Shown: positions 1 to 10,920, counted from the stretch's first letter. The stretch is 64,000 nucleotides of DNA from Chitinophaga chungangae (GCF_017742215.1 NZ_JAGHKP010000002.1:530737-594736); one strand, 5' to 3'. Numbers and translations are program-made. Notes: a model not told the origin generated them from the sequence alone.

Positions 1-404
1 GGATAGTTTCTCGTGTATTTCGAAGTGCGCCTGTGTTTCGGAGTATGCAGGGCCATTCCCGGATAGTTTTTCGTGTATCTCGAAATATGCCTGTGTTTCA
101 GGTATGAAGGAAGGGCCGTTCCGGATAGTTTCTCGTGTATTTCGAAGTGCGCCTGTGTTTCGGAGTATGCAGGGCCATTCCCGGATAGTTTTTCGTGTAT
201 CTCGAAATATGCCTGTGTTTCAGGTATGAAGGAAGGGCCGTTCCGGATAGTCTCTCGTGTATTTCGAAGTGCGTCTGTGTTTCGGAGTATGCAGGGCCAT
301 TCCCGGATAGTTTTTCGTGTATCTCGAAATATGCCTGTGTTTCAGGTATGAAGGAAGCCGTTCCGGATGGTCTCTCGTGTATTTCGAAGTGCGCCTGTGT
401 TTCG
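1..404. repeat. Tandem array of alternating 60/62-bp units
   Basis: Near-identical copies begin at 1, 61, 123, 183, 245, 305 and 365, each starting GGATAGT or GGATGGT. Two variants alternate: a 60-bp A unit (core CGAAGTGCGCCTGTG) and a 62-bp B unit (core CGAAATATGCCTGTG), making a 122-bp higher-order period. The third B copy has lost two bases, and the last A copy decays after about 404. The array touches the left edge, so its full length is unknown. It lies downstream of the 3' end of the dksA-like gene. Short open frames across it shift phase because 122 is not a multiple of 3, so I read it as non-coding. From 405 to 471 I see nothing recognisable. Confidence 0.93.
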
Positions 405-471
405 GGACATAAAAGAAGGGCCGCCCTTCGGACAGCCCTTCAATATATTGTGCGGCCGGTGGCCGGGTTCG

Positions 472-1539
472 TTATTTGCTTTTCGCAAGTTTTGCCTCGA
501 TGCTGAGGGTAGCATGGGGCACCGCTTTCAGGCGGGCTTTTTCGATCAGCTTGCCGGTTACGCGGCAGATACCGTATGTTTTGTTCTCGATGCGCACGAG
601 GGCTTTTTCGAGGTGGTCGATGAACTGGATCTGGCGGCTTGCCATCTGGTTCAGCTGTTCACGTTCCTGTGAGCCGCTGCCGTCTTCCATGCTCATATAT
701 TTGTTTTCAGTATCGTCGGTGCCTGCTTCGTCCTTACGGGTGATGAGGCCCTGGAGGTATACCAGTTCTTTTTTGGCCGCTTCCAGTTTTTTCAGGATGA
801 TCTCCCGGAATTCCTGGAGCTCAGGGTCGCTATAACGATATATCGGGCCGGCAGGTGCTTCCGGCTGATCCAGTACTGATTTGGTGAATTCCGGAGAATA
901 AGTCACGGTTTTCATTACCGGTCGGCTGCCGGCGGCCTTTGAAGGAGTTCTGGAAGACGGTTTCTCAGTAGTCCTCCTGGCAGGTTCTTCCACCCTGGTC
1001 TTTTTTACCGGTTCCTTGTCTGGTTTATCCTGTTTACTCTTTGATGCCATTATATCTACTTTTTCTACGGGTTTAGAAATAAACGGTTCGCGCGGTGATT
1101 GTTTTTCTGCCGGTTTGCTGGCCGTTACGGGAGCGGGCTTCGCCTTGGGCGCCGGAGCGGGCTTCTTAACAGGAGCCTTGGCAACAACGGCCGTTTTTTT
1201 AGCAGCGGGAGCTTTAGCTGCCGGTGCTTTTTTGGCCGGTGCGGATTTTACTGCTTTGACGGGCTTTTTGGCTACTTCCGCTTTCTTTTTGGCGGGAACT
1301 GCCTTCGAAGGGGCTGCTTTTGCCGCTACTTTTTTCACCGCTGCTTTTTTAGGAGCGGGCTTCGCTGCTTTAGGCGCCGCCTTTTTCGCAACAGCTTTCT
1401 TCGGCGAAGCCGCAGCCTTTTTGGCAGGCGCCGGTTTGGACGCAGCTTTCTTAGGCGCAGCAGCCTTTTTGGCTACAGCTTTCTTGGCAGGAACCGCCTT
1501 CTTGGTAGTTTTACTAGCAACCTTCTTCTTTGTTGCCAT
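472..1539 (-). CDS. DksA/TraR-like protein with histone-H1-like lysine/alanine-rich N-terminal tail
   Basis: 355 aa. Residues 1-150 are a low-complexity Lys/Ala/Pro tail with many AKKA and PAKKA motifs, like histone H1 and bacterial H1-like DNA-binding proteins. A charged Ser/Pro linker follows. Residues 225-355 resemble the DksA/TraR family: a helical hairpin followed by the degenerate zinc-finger region YGICRVTGKLIEKAR and then VPHATLSIEAK. Only one of the four DksA zinc cysteines remains, and I see no clear DxxDxA tip motif. Known DksA proteins enter the RNA polymerase secondary channel; the basic tail suggests DNA binding as well (inference). The start lies 4 nt downstream of the ileS stop, so the two are probably co-transcribed. 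Confidence 0.85.
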   Translation of the reverse strand: MATKKKVASKTTKKAVPAKKAVAKKAAAPKKAASKPAPAKKAAASPKKAVAKKAAPKAAKPAPKKAAVKKVAAKAAPSKAVPAKKKAEVAKKPVKAVKSAPAKKAPAAKAPAAKKTAVVAKAPVKKPAPAPKAKPAPVTASKPAEKQSPREPFISKPVEKVDIMASKSKQDKPDKEPVKKTRVEEPARRTTEKPSSRTPSKAAGSRPVMKTVTYSPEFTKSVLDQPEAPAGPIYRYSDPELQEFREIILKKLEAAKKELVYLQGLITRKDEAGTDDTENKYMSMEDGSGSQEREQLNQMASRQIQFIDHLEKALVRIENKTYGICRVTGKLIEKARLKAVPHATLSIEAKLAKSK

Positions 1540-1543
1540 GGGA

Positions 1544-4500
1544 TTAGCTTTTTTTGTTAACTAATACGTTGAATTTAAGATCGTTAACTTCTACTTCTAT
1601 GCCCTCCAGTAATTGCGGCACTATCTCCAAACTATCTGCCAAAATTTCCGTGCAAATATAGTCATTAAAGTTAATTATCGCCGATTTCAGGGCCTCCACG
1701 TCAGCCACTTTAACAGCAATACGGTCAGTCAGTTCAAAATCACTGTCCTTCCGTATCTTCTGAATCCGGTTAACCAGCTCACGGGCATTGCCCTCATCCA
1801 ATAAATCAGGGGTGATGGTAATATCAAGCGCCACGGTTAACGAGCCTTTATTCGCCACCGTCCATCCCGGAATGTCTTCCGAAATGATCTCAACATCGGT
1901 TAACTGGATCGGAACCTGCTCATTCTCAATTATTAAGCCAAAACTGCCGTTTTTCTCCAATTCGGCAATCTCATGCTGCGTAAACGCACCGATCGCAGCA
2001 GCCACCGATTTCATCTTCGCACCCATACGGCTGCCAAGCGTTTTGAAGTTGGGCTTAATCTTTTTCTTGATAAAACCTTCGGTTTCCGTAAGATAGTCAA
2101 TACTTTTTACATTCACTTCGCTTTTTATCAAATGTTCCACCAAAACCAGCTGGTCTTTCATATGAGGGTCCAGCACCGGGATCAGTATCTTCTGCAACGG
2201 CTGCCTTACCTTGATATTCGTCTTTTTCCGCAGGCTCAGCACCAGCGACGACACATCCTGCGCCAGCTGCATCCTTTCCTCCAGGTCCGGGTCTATCGCC
2301 GCGGCATCCGCCACGGGGAAACGGGTGAGGTGAACGCTTTCTTCCTGCTGACGGTCGCTCACGCTGTTCAGGTTGCGGTACAGCCAGTCCGTAAAGAACG
2401 GGCTCACCGGCGCCATCAGCTGCGCGATCTTCTCCAGGCATTCGTACAGGGTCTGGTAAGCGCTGATCTTGTCATGCTCATACTCTCCTTTCCAGAACCG
2501 GCGGCGGCAAAGGCGCACGTACCAGTTGCTCAGGTGCTCGTCCACAAACTCCTGCACCGCGCGGCCCGCCTGTGTGGGCTCGTAATCTTCCATGCTGGCA
2601 GTTACCTGTTTTACCAGGCTGTTCAGCAGCGAAATGATCCAGCGGTCGATCTCCGGCCGTTGCTCCAGCGGGATGTAAGCTTCTTTGAACCCGAAATTGT
2701 CCAGGTTCGCGTACATCGCGAAGAAGTTGTAAGTATTATATAAGGTACCGAACAGTTTACGCTGCACTTCCCGGATGCCCTCCACGTCGAACTTCATATT
2801 GTCCCAGGGAGAAGCATTGGTGATCATGTACCAGCGGGTGGCGTCCGCGCCGAACTGCTGGATGGTGGTGAACGGGTCTACCACGTTCCCCACGCGTTTG
2901 CTCATTTTGTTGCCGTTTTTGTCCAGCACCAAACCGTTGGAAACAACCGTTTTATACGCCACGCTGTCGAAAAGCATCACGGCAAGGGCATGGAGTGTGT
3001 AAAACCATCCACGGGTCTGGTCTACGCCTTCGGCGATAAAGTCCGCCGGGAAAGCCTGGCCTTTTTCGAGCATTTCCCTGTTTTCGAAAGGATAATGCCA
3101 TTGCGCAACCGGCATGGCGCCTGAATCGAACCAAACGTCGATCAGGTCCGGCTCGCGGCGCATGGGTTTGCCGGTGGAGCTTACGAGGATGATATCGTCT
3201 ACATACGGTTTATGCAGGTCTAGGATGCCTTCGTGCAGGTAATGTTTGTTCACATCGCCGCCGAGCACTTCATTGGCCAGCCTGATACCCTCGTTCAGCT
3301 CGGCGATGCTGCCGATGCAGATCTCCTCGCTGCCGTCTTCCGTGCGCCAGATGGGCAGCGGGGTGCCCCAGTAACGGCTGCGGGAAAGGTTCCAGTCCAC
3401 CATGTTCTCCAGCCACTGGCCGAAGCGGCCGCTGCCGGTGGAAGCGGGTTTCCAGTTGATGGTCTTGTTCAGCTCCACCATGCGGTCTTTCATGGCGGTG
3501 GTTTTGATGAACCATGCGTCCAGCGGGTAATACAGCACGGGTTTGTCCGTACGCCAGCAATGCGGGTAGGTGTGCTCGTACTTTTCCACTTTAAAGGCGC
3601 GGTTTTCCTTTTTTAGCTTTACGGCTATGTCTACGTCCACGTCCTTATAGTCCGGGTCGTTTTTATAATCTTTTACGTAACGGCCGGAAAACTCGCCGAC
3701 ATTATCGGTGAATTTCCCCTGGCGGTCTACCAGCGTAAGGATGCCGATACCGTATTTTTTCCCGACGCGGTTATCGTCCGCACCAAAAGCCGGCGCAGTA
3801 TGCACGATGCCGGTACCGTCTTCGGTGGTCACGAAATCGCCGAGCAGCACGCGGAAGGGATCGCCTTCTTCGGGCTGTGCGAAAGGCAGCAGCTGTTCGT
3901 AACGGATGTTCTCCAGCTGGTTCCCTTTGAAACCGGCGATCACTTTCCAGGGCAGTATTTTCGTTTCGGCGGTATATCCTTCAAAATCACCGTTTTCGCC
4001 TTCCGGTTTGAAATATTTCCCGGCAAGGTCTTTCGCCAGCACTACATTGATCGGCAAATGAGTGTAGGGATTGAAGGTTTTCACCAGCACATAATCGATA
4101 TTGCCGCCTACGGTAAGACCGAGGTTGCTGGGAAGCGTCCAGGGCGTGGTGGTCCAGGCGAGGAAAAACACCTGGTCTGAACCGGCGGCGTTGAACAGGA
4201 ACTGCGATTTGTCTGACTGCAGCGCCCTGAACATGGCCACGATCGTGGTGTCTTTCACGTCTTTATAGGTACCGGGCTGGTTCAGCTCGTGCGAGCTGAG
4301 ACCGGTGCCGGCCGCGGGCGAATACGGCTGGATGCTGACGCTTTTATATAAAAGTCCTTTTTTATACAGCTGTTGCAGGCACCACCACAGGCTTTCGATA
4401 TAGGAATTGTCGAATGTGATGTAAGGGTGCTCGAGGTCTACCCAATAGCCCATTTTGCGGGTCAGGTCTTCCCAGCGGTCTTTATATTTTAATACTTCCT

Positions 4501-4870
4501 TGCGGCAGGTGTCATTGTATTCGGCGATGGAGATCTTTTTACCGATATCTTCCTTGGTGATGCCGAGCGCTTTTTCAACGCCGAGCTCTACGGGAAGGCC
4601 ATGGGTATCCCAGCCGCTTTTGCGTTTTACCTGGAAACCCTGCATGGTTTTGTACCGGCATACGAGGTCTTTGAGGGCGCGGGATATCACGTGGTGAATG
4701 CCGGGCAGGCCGTTGGCGCTCGGGGGGCCTTCGTAGAACACGTAAGGGTCCGCGCCATCGCGGTTTGCGATGCTTTTCTCAAAAATCTGGTGCTTTTCCC
4801 ACGCTTGCAGTATATCCTGTTCTATTTGCGGTAAATTCAGTTGATTGTATTCCTGGTATTTGCTGGACAT
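1544..4870 (-). CDS. ileS: Isoleucyl-tRNA synthetase, type-2-like, with GIHH signature
   Basis: Class I aminoacyl-tRNA synthetase that charges tRNA-Ile in the cytoplasm. About 1108 aa from the chosen ATG at 4870 (MSSKYQEY); an ATG two codons upstream (4876) is also possible. Visible features are the N-terminal catalytic region with PPSANGLPGIHH, a CP1 editing insert with TTPWTLPSN, the KMSKR loop (2893-2907) and a long C-terminal tRNA-binding region. Length and the absence of a C-terminal zinc module fit eukaryotic-like type-2 IleRS. The HIGH signature is written G-I-H-H, with its first and third residues exchanged. The dksA-like gene follows after 4 nt. Confidence 0.97.
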   Translation of the reverse strand: MSSKYQEYNQLNLPQIEQDILQAWEKHQIFEKSIANRDGADPYVFYEGPPSANGLPGIHHVISRALKDLVCRYKTMQGFQVKRKSGWDTHGLPVELGVEKALGITKEDIGKKISIAEYNDTCRKEVLKYKDRWEDLTRKMGYWVDLEHPYITFDNSYIESLWWCLQQLYKKGLLYKSVSIQPYSPAAGTGLSSHELNQPGTYKDVKDTTIVAMFRALQSDKSQFLFNAAGSDQVFFLAWTTTPWTLPSNLGLTVGGNIDYVLVKTFNPYTHLPINVVLAKDLAGKYFKPEGENGDFEGYTAETKILPWKVIAGFKGNQLENIRYEQLLPFAQPEEGDPFRVLLGDFVTTEDGTGIVHTAPAFGADDNRVGKKYGIGILTLVDRQGKFTDNVGEFSGRYVKDYKNDPDYKDVDVDIAVKLKKENRAFKVEKYEHTYPHCWRTDKPVLYYPLDAWFIKTTAMKDRMVELNKTINWKPASTGSGRFGQWLENMVDWNLSRSRYWGTPLPIWRTEDGSEEICIGSIAELNEGIRLANEVLGGDVNKHYLHEGILDLHKPYVDDIILVSSTGKPMRREPDLIDVWFDSGAMPVAQWHYPFENREMLEKGQAFPADFIAEGVDQTRGWFYTLHALAVMLFDSVAYKTVVSNGLVLDKNGNKMSKRVGNVVDPFTTIQQFGADATRWYMITNASPWDNMKFDVEGIREVQRKLFGTLYNTYNFFAMYANLDNFGFKEAYIPLEQRPEIDRWIISLLNSLVKQVTASMEDYEPTQAGRAVQEFVDEHLSNWYVRLCRRRFWKGEYEHDKISAYQTLYECLEKIAQLMAPVSPFFTDWLYRNLNSVSDRQQEESVHLTRFPVADAAAIDPDLEERMQLAQDVSSLVLSLRKKTNIKVRQPLQKILIPVLDPHMKDQLVLVEHLIKSEVNVKSIDYLTETEGFIKKKIKPNFKTLGSRMGAKMKSVAAAIGAFTQHEIAELEKNGSFGLIIENEQVPIQLTDVEIISEDIPGWTVANKGSLTVALDITITPDLLDEGNARELVNRIQKIRKDSDFELTDRIAVKVADVEALKSAIINFNDYICTEILADSLEIVPQLLEGIEVEVNDLKFNVLVNKKS

Positions 4871-5098
4871 AATCAATTTCCCACCCGGGTGCTTAAGTTT
4901 GGTATTTAAAATTCTGCGAAGTTACGAAAATACGTGCAGGTTTCAGAGTGCGGGTATACGGGAGAAAAAATAACAGATTTATGAAGAAAATGCCGGCAAA
5001 ATTGAGTAATTTGCAATAAACTATGCTTGCTTTGCGTTTTTGGCATTGTTTTGGTTAGGATTCTGAAGAGTCTAACGCGATTATAAACCATATCTTTT

Positions 5099-5566
5099 AT
5101 GAAAAAAGTAACGTTATTAATATGCGCTGCCATCTTCACATCCGGCATAGCGTTTTCACAGCAAAAGAAATCATCTAAAAAAGCCAAAACAGCCAAAAAA
5201 ATAGAAGCGCCGGCGTCTGTCAAAGATGCATTTACACAAAATGCTGATTTTGCAGCAGCTACCGATGCGCAGTGGGCGAAAACCTCCGGCGGCAACTGGA
5301 TCGCATCCTTCAACAGGGAAAATGTAAAAACCGCTGTTGAATACAACGCCGAAGGCACATGGGTGGCTACCCGCAGCACTTTCGAAACAGGTAACCTGCC
5401 TGAAACAGTTTTGGGAACATTGAAGAACAAATATCCCTCCGCTGTTGTTAAAGAAGGGTGGAAAATCGAAAGAGCGGACGTGGCGCCTTATTATAAAGTA
5501 AATATTGACGATAACGGGACTGCCAAAACCGTACTGCTGAACGATGCTGGCACCATTGTTGATTAA
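5099..5566 (+). CDS. Secreted PepSY-like domain protein
   Basis: 155 aa with a signal peptide (about residues 1-20, ending AFSQ), a Lys-rich linker (QQKKSSKKAKTAKK) and a C-terminal domain of the PepSY-like type seen in Bacteroidetes periplasmic proteins. That domain has the pattern WIASF, YNAEGTWVATRSTF, then a KYPSAVV segment and YYKVNI. The molecular role is unknown; related proteins are predicted inhibitors or ligand binders. A strong terminator follows at 5628. Confidence 0.7.
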   Translation: MKKVTLLICAAIFTSGIAFSQQKKSSKKAKTAKKIEAPASVKDAFTQNADFAAATDAQWAKTSGGNWIASFNRENVKTAVEYNAEGTWVATRSTFETGNLPETVLGTLKNKYPSAVVKEGWKIERADVAPYYKVNIDDNGTAKTVLLNDAGTIVD

Positions 5567-5627
5567 GAATATTTACCAACAAAGACATTCATTAAGTATT
5601 TCATAGGTATAGGGATAAATAGGACAG

Positions 5628-5660
5628 ACCCTGCTCTTTTGGGCGGGGTTTTTCTTTTGC
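5628..5660 (+). terminator. Intrinsic terminator after the PepSY-like gene
   Basis: ACCCTGCTC pairs with GGGCGGGGT across a TTTT loop (9 bp including G-U pairs) and is followed by TTTTTCTTTT. Confidence 0.8.
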
Positions 5661-5687
5661 CGCAACTCCCGCCAAAATTCCGGGCAC

Positions 5688-5720
5688 AAAAAAAAGCCGT
5701 CACAGAAAAGTAACGGCTTT
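5688..5720 (-). terminator. Intrinsic terminator (minus strand)
   Basis: AAAGCCGT and ACGGCTTT (8 bp) enclose a 12-nt loop. Read on the minus strand, a run of about nine T follows. It ends the candidate small RNA and/or AraC transcript and faces the plus-strand terminator at 5628. Confidence 0.85.
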
Positions 5721-5880
5721 ATGCAAATTACGGTGGAAAAACTTACGGACTTGGCAGTGCAGATTAGGTCTTTGTGGTGTTTGATATGCACCGCCTTAAT
5801 GGCTTTACTATCGCCAGCAAGCTTTTCCCTTAGGTCAAATCTGATAAGGAAGCTTATGAGGAACCCCGGATAGACATCCA
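5690..5880 (-). ncRNA. Candidate small RNA, unclassified
   Basis: About 190 nt between the AraC gene and a minus-strand terminator, with no credible protein. On the minus strand it can form GGAT-gtct-ATCC near the 5' end, an AAGCTTCCTTA/TAAGG..AAGCTT hairpin, a 9-bp GGCGGTGCA/TGCACTGCC stem and the terminal hairpin. A near-consensus -7 box (GATCTTTG, about 5880-5887) has a TTG 17 nt upstream. Size is in the range of 6S RNA, but I cannot match it to a family. It could instead be the 3' UTR of the AraC gene. Confidence 0.45.
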
Positions 5881-5964
5881 AAGATCGTAACACAAAGAAA
5901 GTACAATCCTCGGTGTGCGCTTTATCGAATCGGGAAAAGTAATGATCGTAAAAGGAAAAACCGC

Positions 5965-6891
5965 CTAACGCAGCAGCAACTCACACGGTTTCAGGCCCGT
6001 ATGTTTTTTAAACGCGGTGGAGAAATGGGAAATGCAGGAATATCCCATCATGATGGCTACTTCCGAAACGGACAAGCCTCTTTCGTATAACAGGCCCTTG
6101 GCCTTTTCCATCCTTTCTTTCTGGAAATAATCGTAGATGGTGGTGCCGTACACCGCTTTGAATCCTTTTTTGAGGTAACATTCGTTCATCGCCACCCTTC
6201 TCGCCAGGTCGCGGATGGTGATCGGCGCGTCCAGCTGCTCCAGCAAAATGTTGCGCGCTTTTTCGATCTTCTCGCGGTCTTCCAGGTGCGTCAGGAAACG
6301 GCAGCCATAACGCTCGTCCGTATCGTTCTGGATAAACTGGTCTGAACTGAACAGCAGAAGCTCCAAAGCTTTGCTTTGCAGGAAAATATTTTTCAGCACG
6401 CCTTCGTAATTGTGATGCACCATCTGCTCCAGGACCGATTTGCTTTTGGTGCAGGGCTGGATGGTTTTTACGAAAGGTTTTTTGGATTGAAGCTCGAAAA
6501 GGGAGAAAGATGTGTTCCCTTTTTGCAGGGACTGGATGAATGCAGGCTGGAAACGAACGGTGATCATGTCCACGGAAGGCAATTTGGTATTGCAGTCCTC
6601 GTGTTTGTGACCGTCTGCGCATACCTTGTCGGTACAATTGGGCTTCTGGCAATATTTGTTGCCTGCCACGCAATACCGCAGCTCGATAGCAGCGCTTTTT
6701 CCCCGTTTTGCGGGCTGGTATACCACCATCGCCACATCCTCCACCGGTAACGGGCGTTCGTAAACGAAGCGCTGGAGAGAATAATCAAGGCAGTCAGGAA
6801 CCGATACATTATCGGCCTCGGCAAGCTGCAACTGGTCGCCCATGGCGGGTTGCGGGATAGCGAGCGTTAAAAGTTCCTGTACTTCCTTCAT
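5965..6891 (-). CDS. AraC-family transcriptional regulator with Cys/His-rich N-terminal cluster
   Basis: 308 aa. The C-terminal ~100 residues form a double helix-turn-helix AraC domain (TIRDLARRVAMNECYLKKGF, then GLSVSEVAIMMGYSCISHF and FKKHTGLKP). The N-terminal domain is not a recognisable cupin. It contains C74, C81, C86, C91, H95, H97 and C100 within 27 residues, a possible metal or redox site. It stands alone, divergent from the AsmA-like gene, with a TAATTTTG box just upstream. The target and signal are unknown. Confidence 0.88.
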   Translation of the reverse strand: MKEVQELLTLAIPQPAMGDQLQLAEADNVSVPDCLDYSLQRFVYERPLPVEDVAMVVYQPAKRGKSAAIELRYCVAGNKYCQKPNCTDKVCADGHKHEDCNTKLPSVDMITVRFQPAFIQSLQKGNTSFSLFELQSKKPFVKTIQPCTKSKSVLEQMVHHNYEGVLKNIFLQSKALELLLFSSDQFIQNDTDERYGCRFLTHLEDREKIEKARNILLEQLDAPITIRDLARRVAMNECYLKKGFKAVYGTTIYDYFQKERMEKAKGLLYERGLSVSEVAIMMGYSCISHFSTAFKKHTGLKPCELLLR

Positions 6892-6912
6892 ATATTTTCA
6901 CCCATTGAGCCA

Positions 6913-6920
6913 CAAAATTA
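6913..6920 (-). promoter_or_regulatory. TAnnTTTG promoter box for the AraC gene
   Basis: Minus-strand TAATTTTG, 21 nt before the ATG. No clear -33 TTTG. Confidence 0.5.
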
Positions 6921-7013
6921 ACGAATCGTTGTTATAATTCTTACAGTTTGACACAGTCGTTACAAATCCGCCTATTTCCCTAATTGGTATAAATTTAGCA
7001 ACAGTAAAGGCGC

Positions 7014-8684
7014 ATGAAGAAGTTCTGGAAGATCATACTAACGGTGGCGGCTATTCTGGCCGCGATAGTGCTGGGAACGGCCTGGTACCTCAATAACCAC
7101 TGGAAAGGCATCATGGACAAACAGCTCCGGCGTTACGTCAGCGAAGGGTCGGACAGCCTGTATACCCTCGCCTATGGCGACATCAGCCTCAACCTGCTTA
7201 CCGGCAGCGTAAGCATCAAAAACGTGGCGCTGCTGCCGGACAGCGCCGTGTATAACCGGCTGGTGGCGGAAAGCCGGGCGCCGCAGATGATCTACAACGC
7301 CAAAATGAGCTATGTGCGGGTGTCAGGCCTTAAGATCTGGAAATATTTCATCGGTAAAGAAGTGGACGCTTCGGGATTCACCATGGAAGACCCCGAGATC
7401 ACCGTCGTGCAAGACCTCCGCAGCCGCGACACCACGCCCCAGAAGAGCTTCTACGCCGCCATGAACCAGCTCATCCACAACTTCCGCATCGGGCGCATAG
7501 ACCTCGCCAACACCCGCCTTTCTTACGTGCAGATCCGGGAAGACAGCAGCCGGAAGATCACCAAACTGGACAATCTCGACGTGCGGCTGCGCGACCTGCA
7601 GATCGATTCCATGACCGAAAAAGACCTTTCCCGCGTGCTCTACGCGCAGAATTTCGACGTATCGCTCGAAAAGTGGGACTACCGTACGCCGGACAGCCTG
7701 TATTGGCTGCACGTGAACAATATCAGTTACAATGCCATCGAAAAGGCGCTGAGCGTGGAAAACGTGCAGCTGGAGCCGCGGTATAAAAAAGCCGATTTCG
7801 ATAAAAAGATCGTGACGCAGAACGACCGGTTCGAGCTCGCTTTCAATCATATCAAAGCGGAAGGCGTAACGCTGCAAAACCTGCTGCGGCAGACCATTTT
7901 CATCAGAACGGCCAGCATAGACGGCGGCGAGCTGCACGCTTACCGCAACCGCGCCCTGCCTTACCCGCCGGGCGACAAATACGGCGGTTTTCCGAACCAG
8001 CTGCTGGACAAACTCCAGCTGCCGCTCACCATCGACACGTTGAAGGCGCAGGGCGTTCATATTTCTTACACGGAGCTGCACCCGCAGACCGGGGAAGCGG
8101 GCAGGATCGAATTTCACCAGGCCGGCGGCACGTTCACCAACATCACCAACCAGGATTCACTGATAGAACGGAACCATCACTGTATTGCAGACCTGCACGC
8201 CGTGCTGATGCGCACCGGCAAGCTGAGGGCGCGTTTCGATTTCGAGCTGGGCAGCAAGACCGGCGTGTTCGGCGTATCCGGCCAGCTGAGGGGGATGGAC
8301 GGGCGGGAAATGAACCCCGCTACGCGGCCGCTGGGCGAAGTGGCGATCCGCTCGGCCAACATCCGCGAGATGGATTTTAACCTGAAAGGCAACGAGAGAA
8401 GCTGCTCCGGCACGCTCAGGCTGCTGTACAGCGACCTCAAGATCGATTTCCTGAAAGACATGGAAAATGCGAAAGGGAAAAAACGGAAGAAAGGGCTGGT
8501 GAGCTTTATCGCCAACCTGATGGCGCTGCATAACGAAAACCCACCGCCGGACGGGCCGGTGCGTATCGCAAAACCGCGGTTCACGCGCGACCCGAAGAAG
8601 TCATTTTTTAACCTGGTATGGAAGACGATCTTTACCGGCATCAAAGAGACGGTGCTGACGGATGCGGCGGCGGGACTGATGTAA
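7014..8684 (+). CDS. AsmA/DUF748-like membrane-anchored periplasmic protein
   Basis: 556 aa. One N-terminal membrane helix (about residues 4-25) is followed by a long beta-rich region rich in repeated LxNVxL-type and YxxI segments (for example SLNLLTGSVSIKNVALLPDS), typical of AsmA-like envelope proteins. A basic KGKKRKKG stretch lies near the C-terminus. AsmA-family proteins are linked to lipid transport and envelope assembly; the assignment here rests on overall character, not a defining motif. Monocistronic, upstream of gyrB. Confidence 0.5.
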   Translation: MKKFWKIILTVAAILAAIVLGTAWYLNNHWKGIMDKQLRRYVSEGSDSLYTLAYGDISLNLLTGSVSIKNVALLPDSAVYNRLVAESRAPQMIYNAKMSYVRVSGLKIWKYFIGKEVDASGFTMEDPEITVVQDLRSRDTTPQKSFYAAMNQLIHNFRIGRIDLANTRLSYVQIREDSSRKITKLDNLDVRLRDLQIDSMTEKDLSRVLYAQNFDVSLEKWDYRTPDSLYWLHVNNISYNAIEKALSVENVQLEPRYKKADFDKKIVTQNDRFELAFNHIKAEGVTLQNLLRQTIFIRTASIDGGELHAYRNRALPYPPGDKYGGFPNQLLDKLQLPLTIDTLKAQGVHISYTELHPQTGEAGRIEFHQAGGTFTNITNQDSLIERNHHCIADLHAVLMRTGKLRARFDFELGSKTGVFGVSGQLRGMDGREMNPATRPLGEVAIRSANIREMDFNLKGNERSCSGTLRLLYSDLKIDFLKDMENAKGKKRKKGLVSFIANLMALHNENPPPDGPVRIAKPRFTRDPKKSFFNLVWKTIFTGIKETVLTDAAAGLM

Positions 8685-8817
8685 AAAAGGCCGTCCTTTT
8701 CGCGTTAAAGGGCGCGTTACAAAGTGTAATTATTCTCAATATATAACACTGCGGCATATCTGCAATTCACAAGCTGTCCACACCCCTTAAATAAGCCCTT
8801 TTTTTCATGGAAATTAG

Positions 8818-10863
<2,046 letters not shown>

Positions 10864-10881
10864 TGCGTTTTAATAGATAAT

Positions 10882-10920
10882 AAGAAAGCCGTCCCGGAGC
10901 AATTCCGGGACGGCTTTCTT
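10882..10920 (+). terminator. gyrB terminator hairpin
   Basis: AAGAAAGCCGTCCCGG and CCGGGACGGCTTTCTT form a 16-bp stem around a 7-nt loop. The U-tract is short. Confidence 0.8.

Noticed and set aside
1..404. CRISPR-like array
   Set aside because: The copies are contiguous with no unique spacers, are 60-62 bp long, and no cas gene is present.
73..506. Open frames across the tandem repeat array
   Set aside because: They arise from a repeat without stop codons in several frames, the frame shifts each 122 bp, and the peptides are repetitive with no ribosome-binding site.
5573..5893. A 106-residue minus-strand frame
   Set aside because: It spans the small-RNA region and its terminator, has no ribosome-binding site and no protein-like composition.
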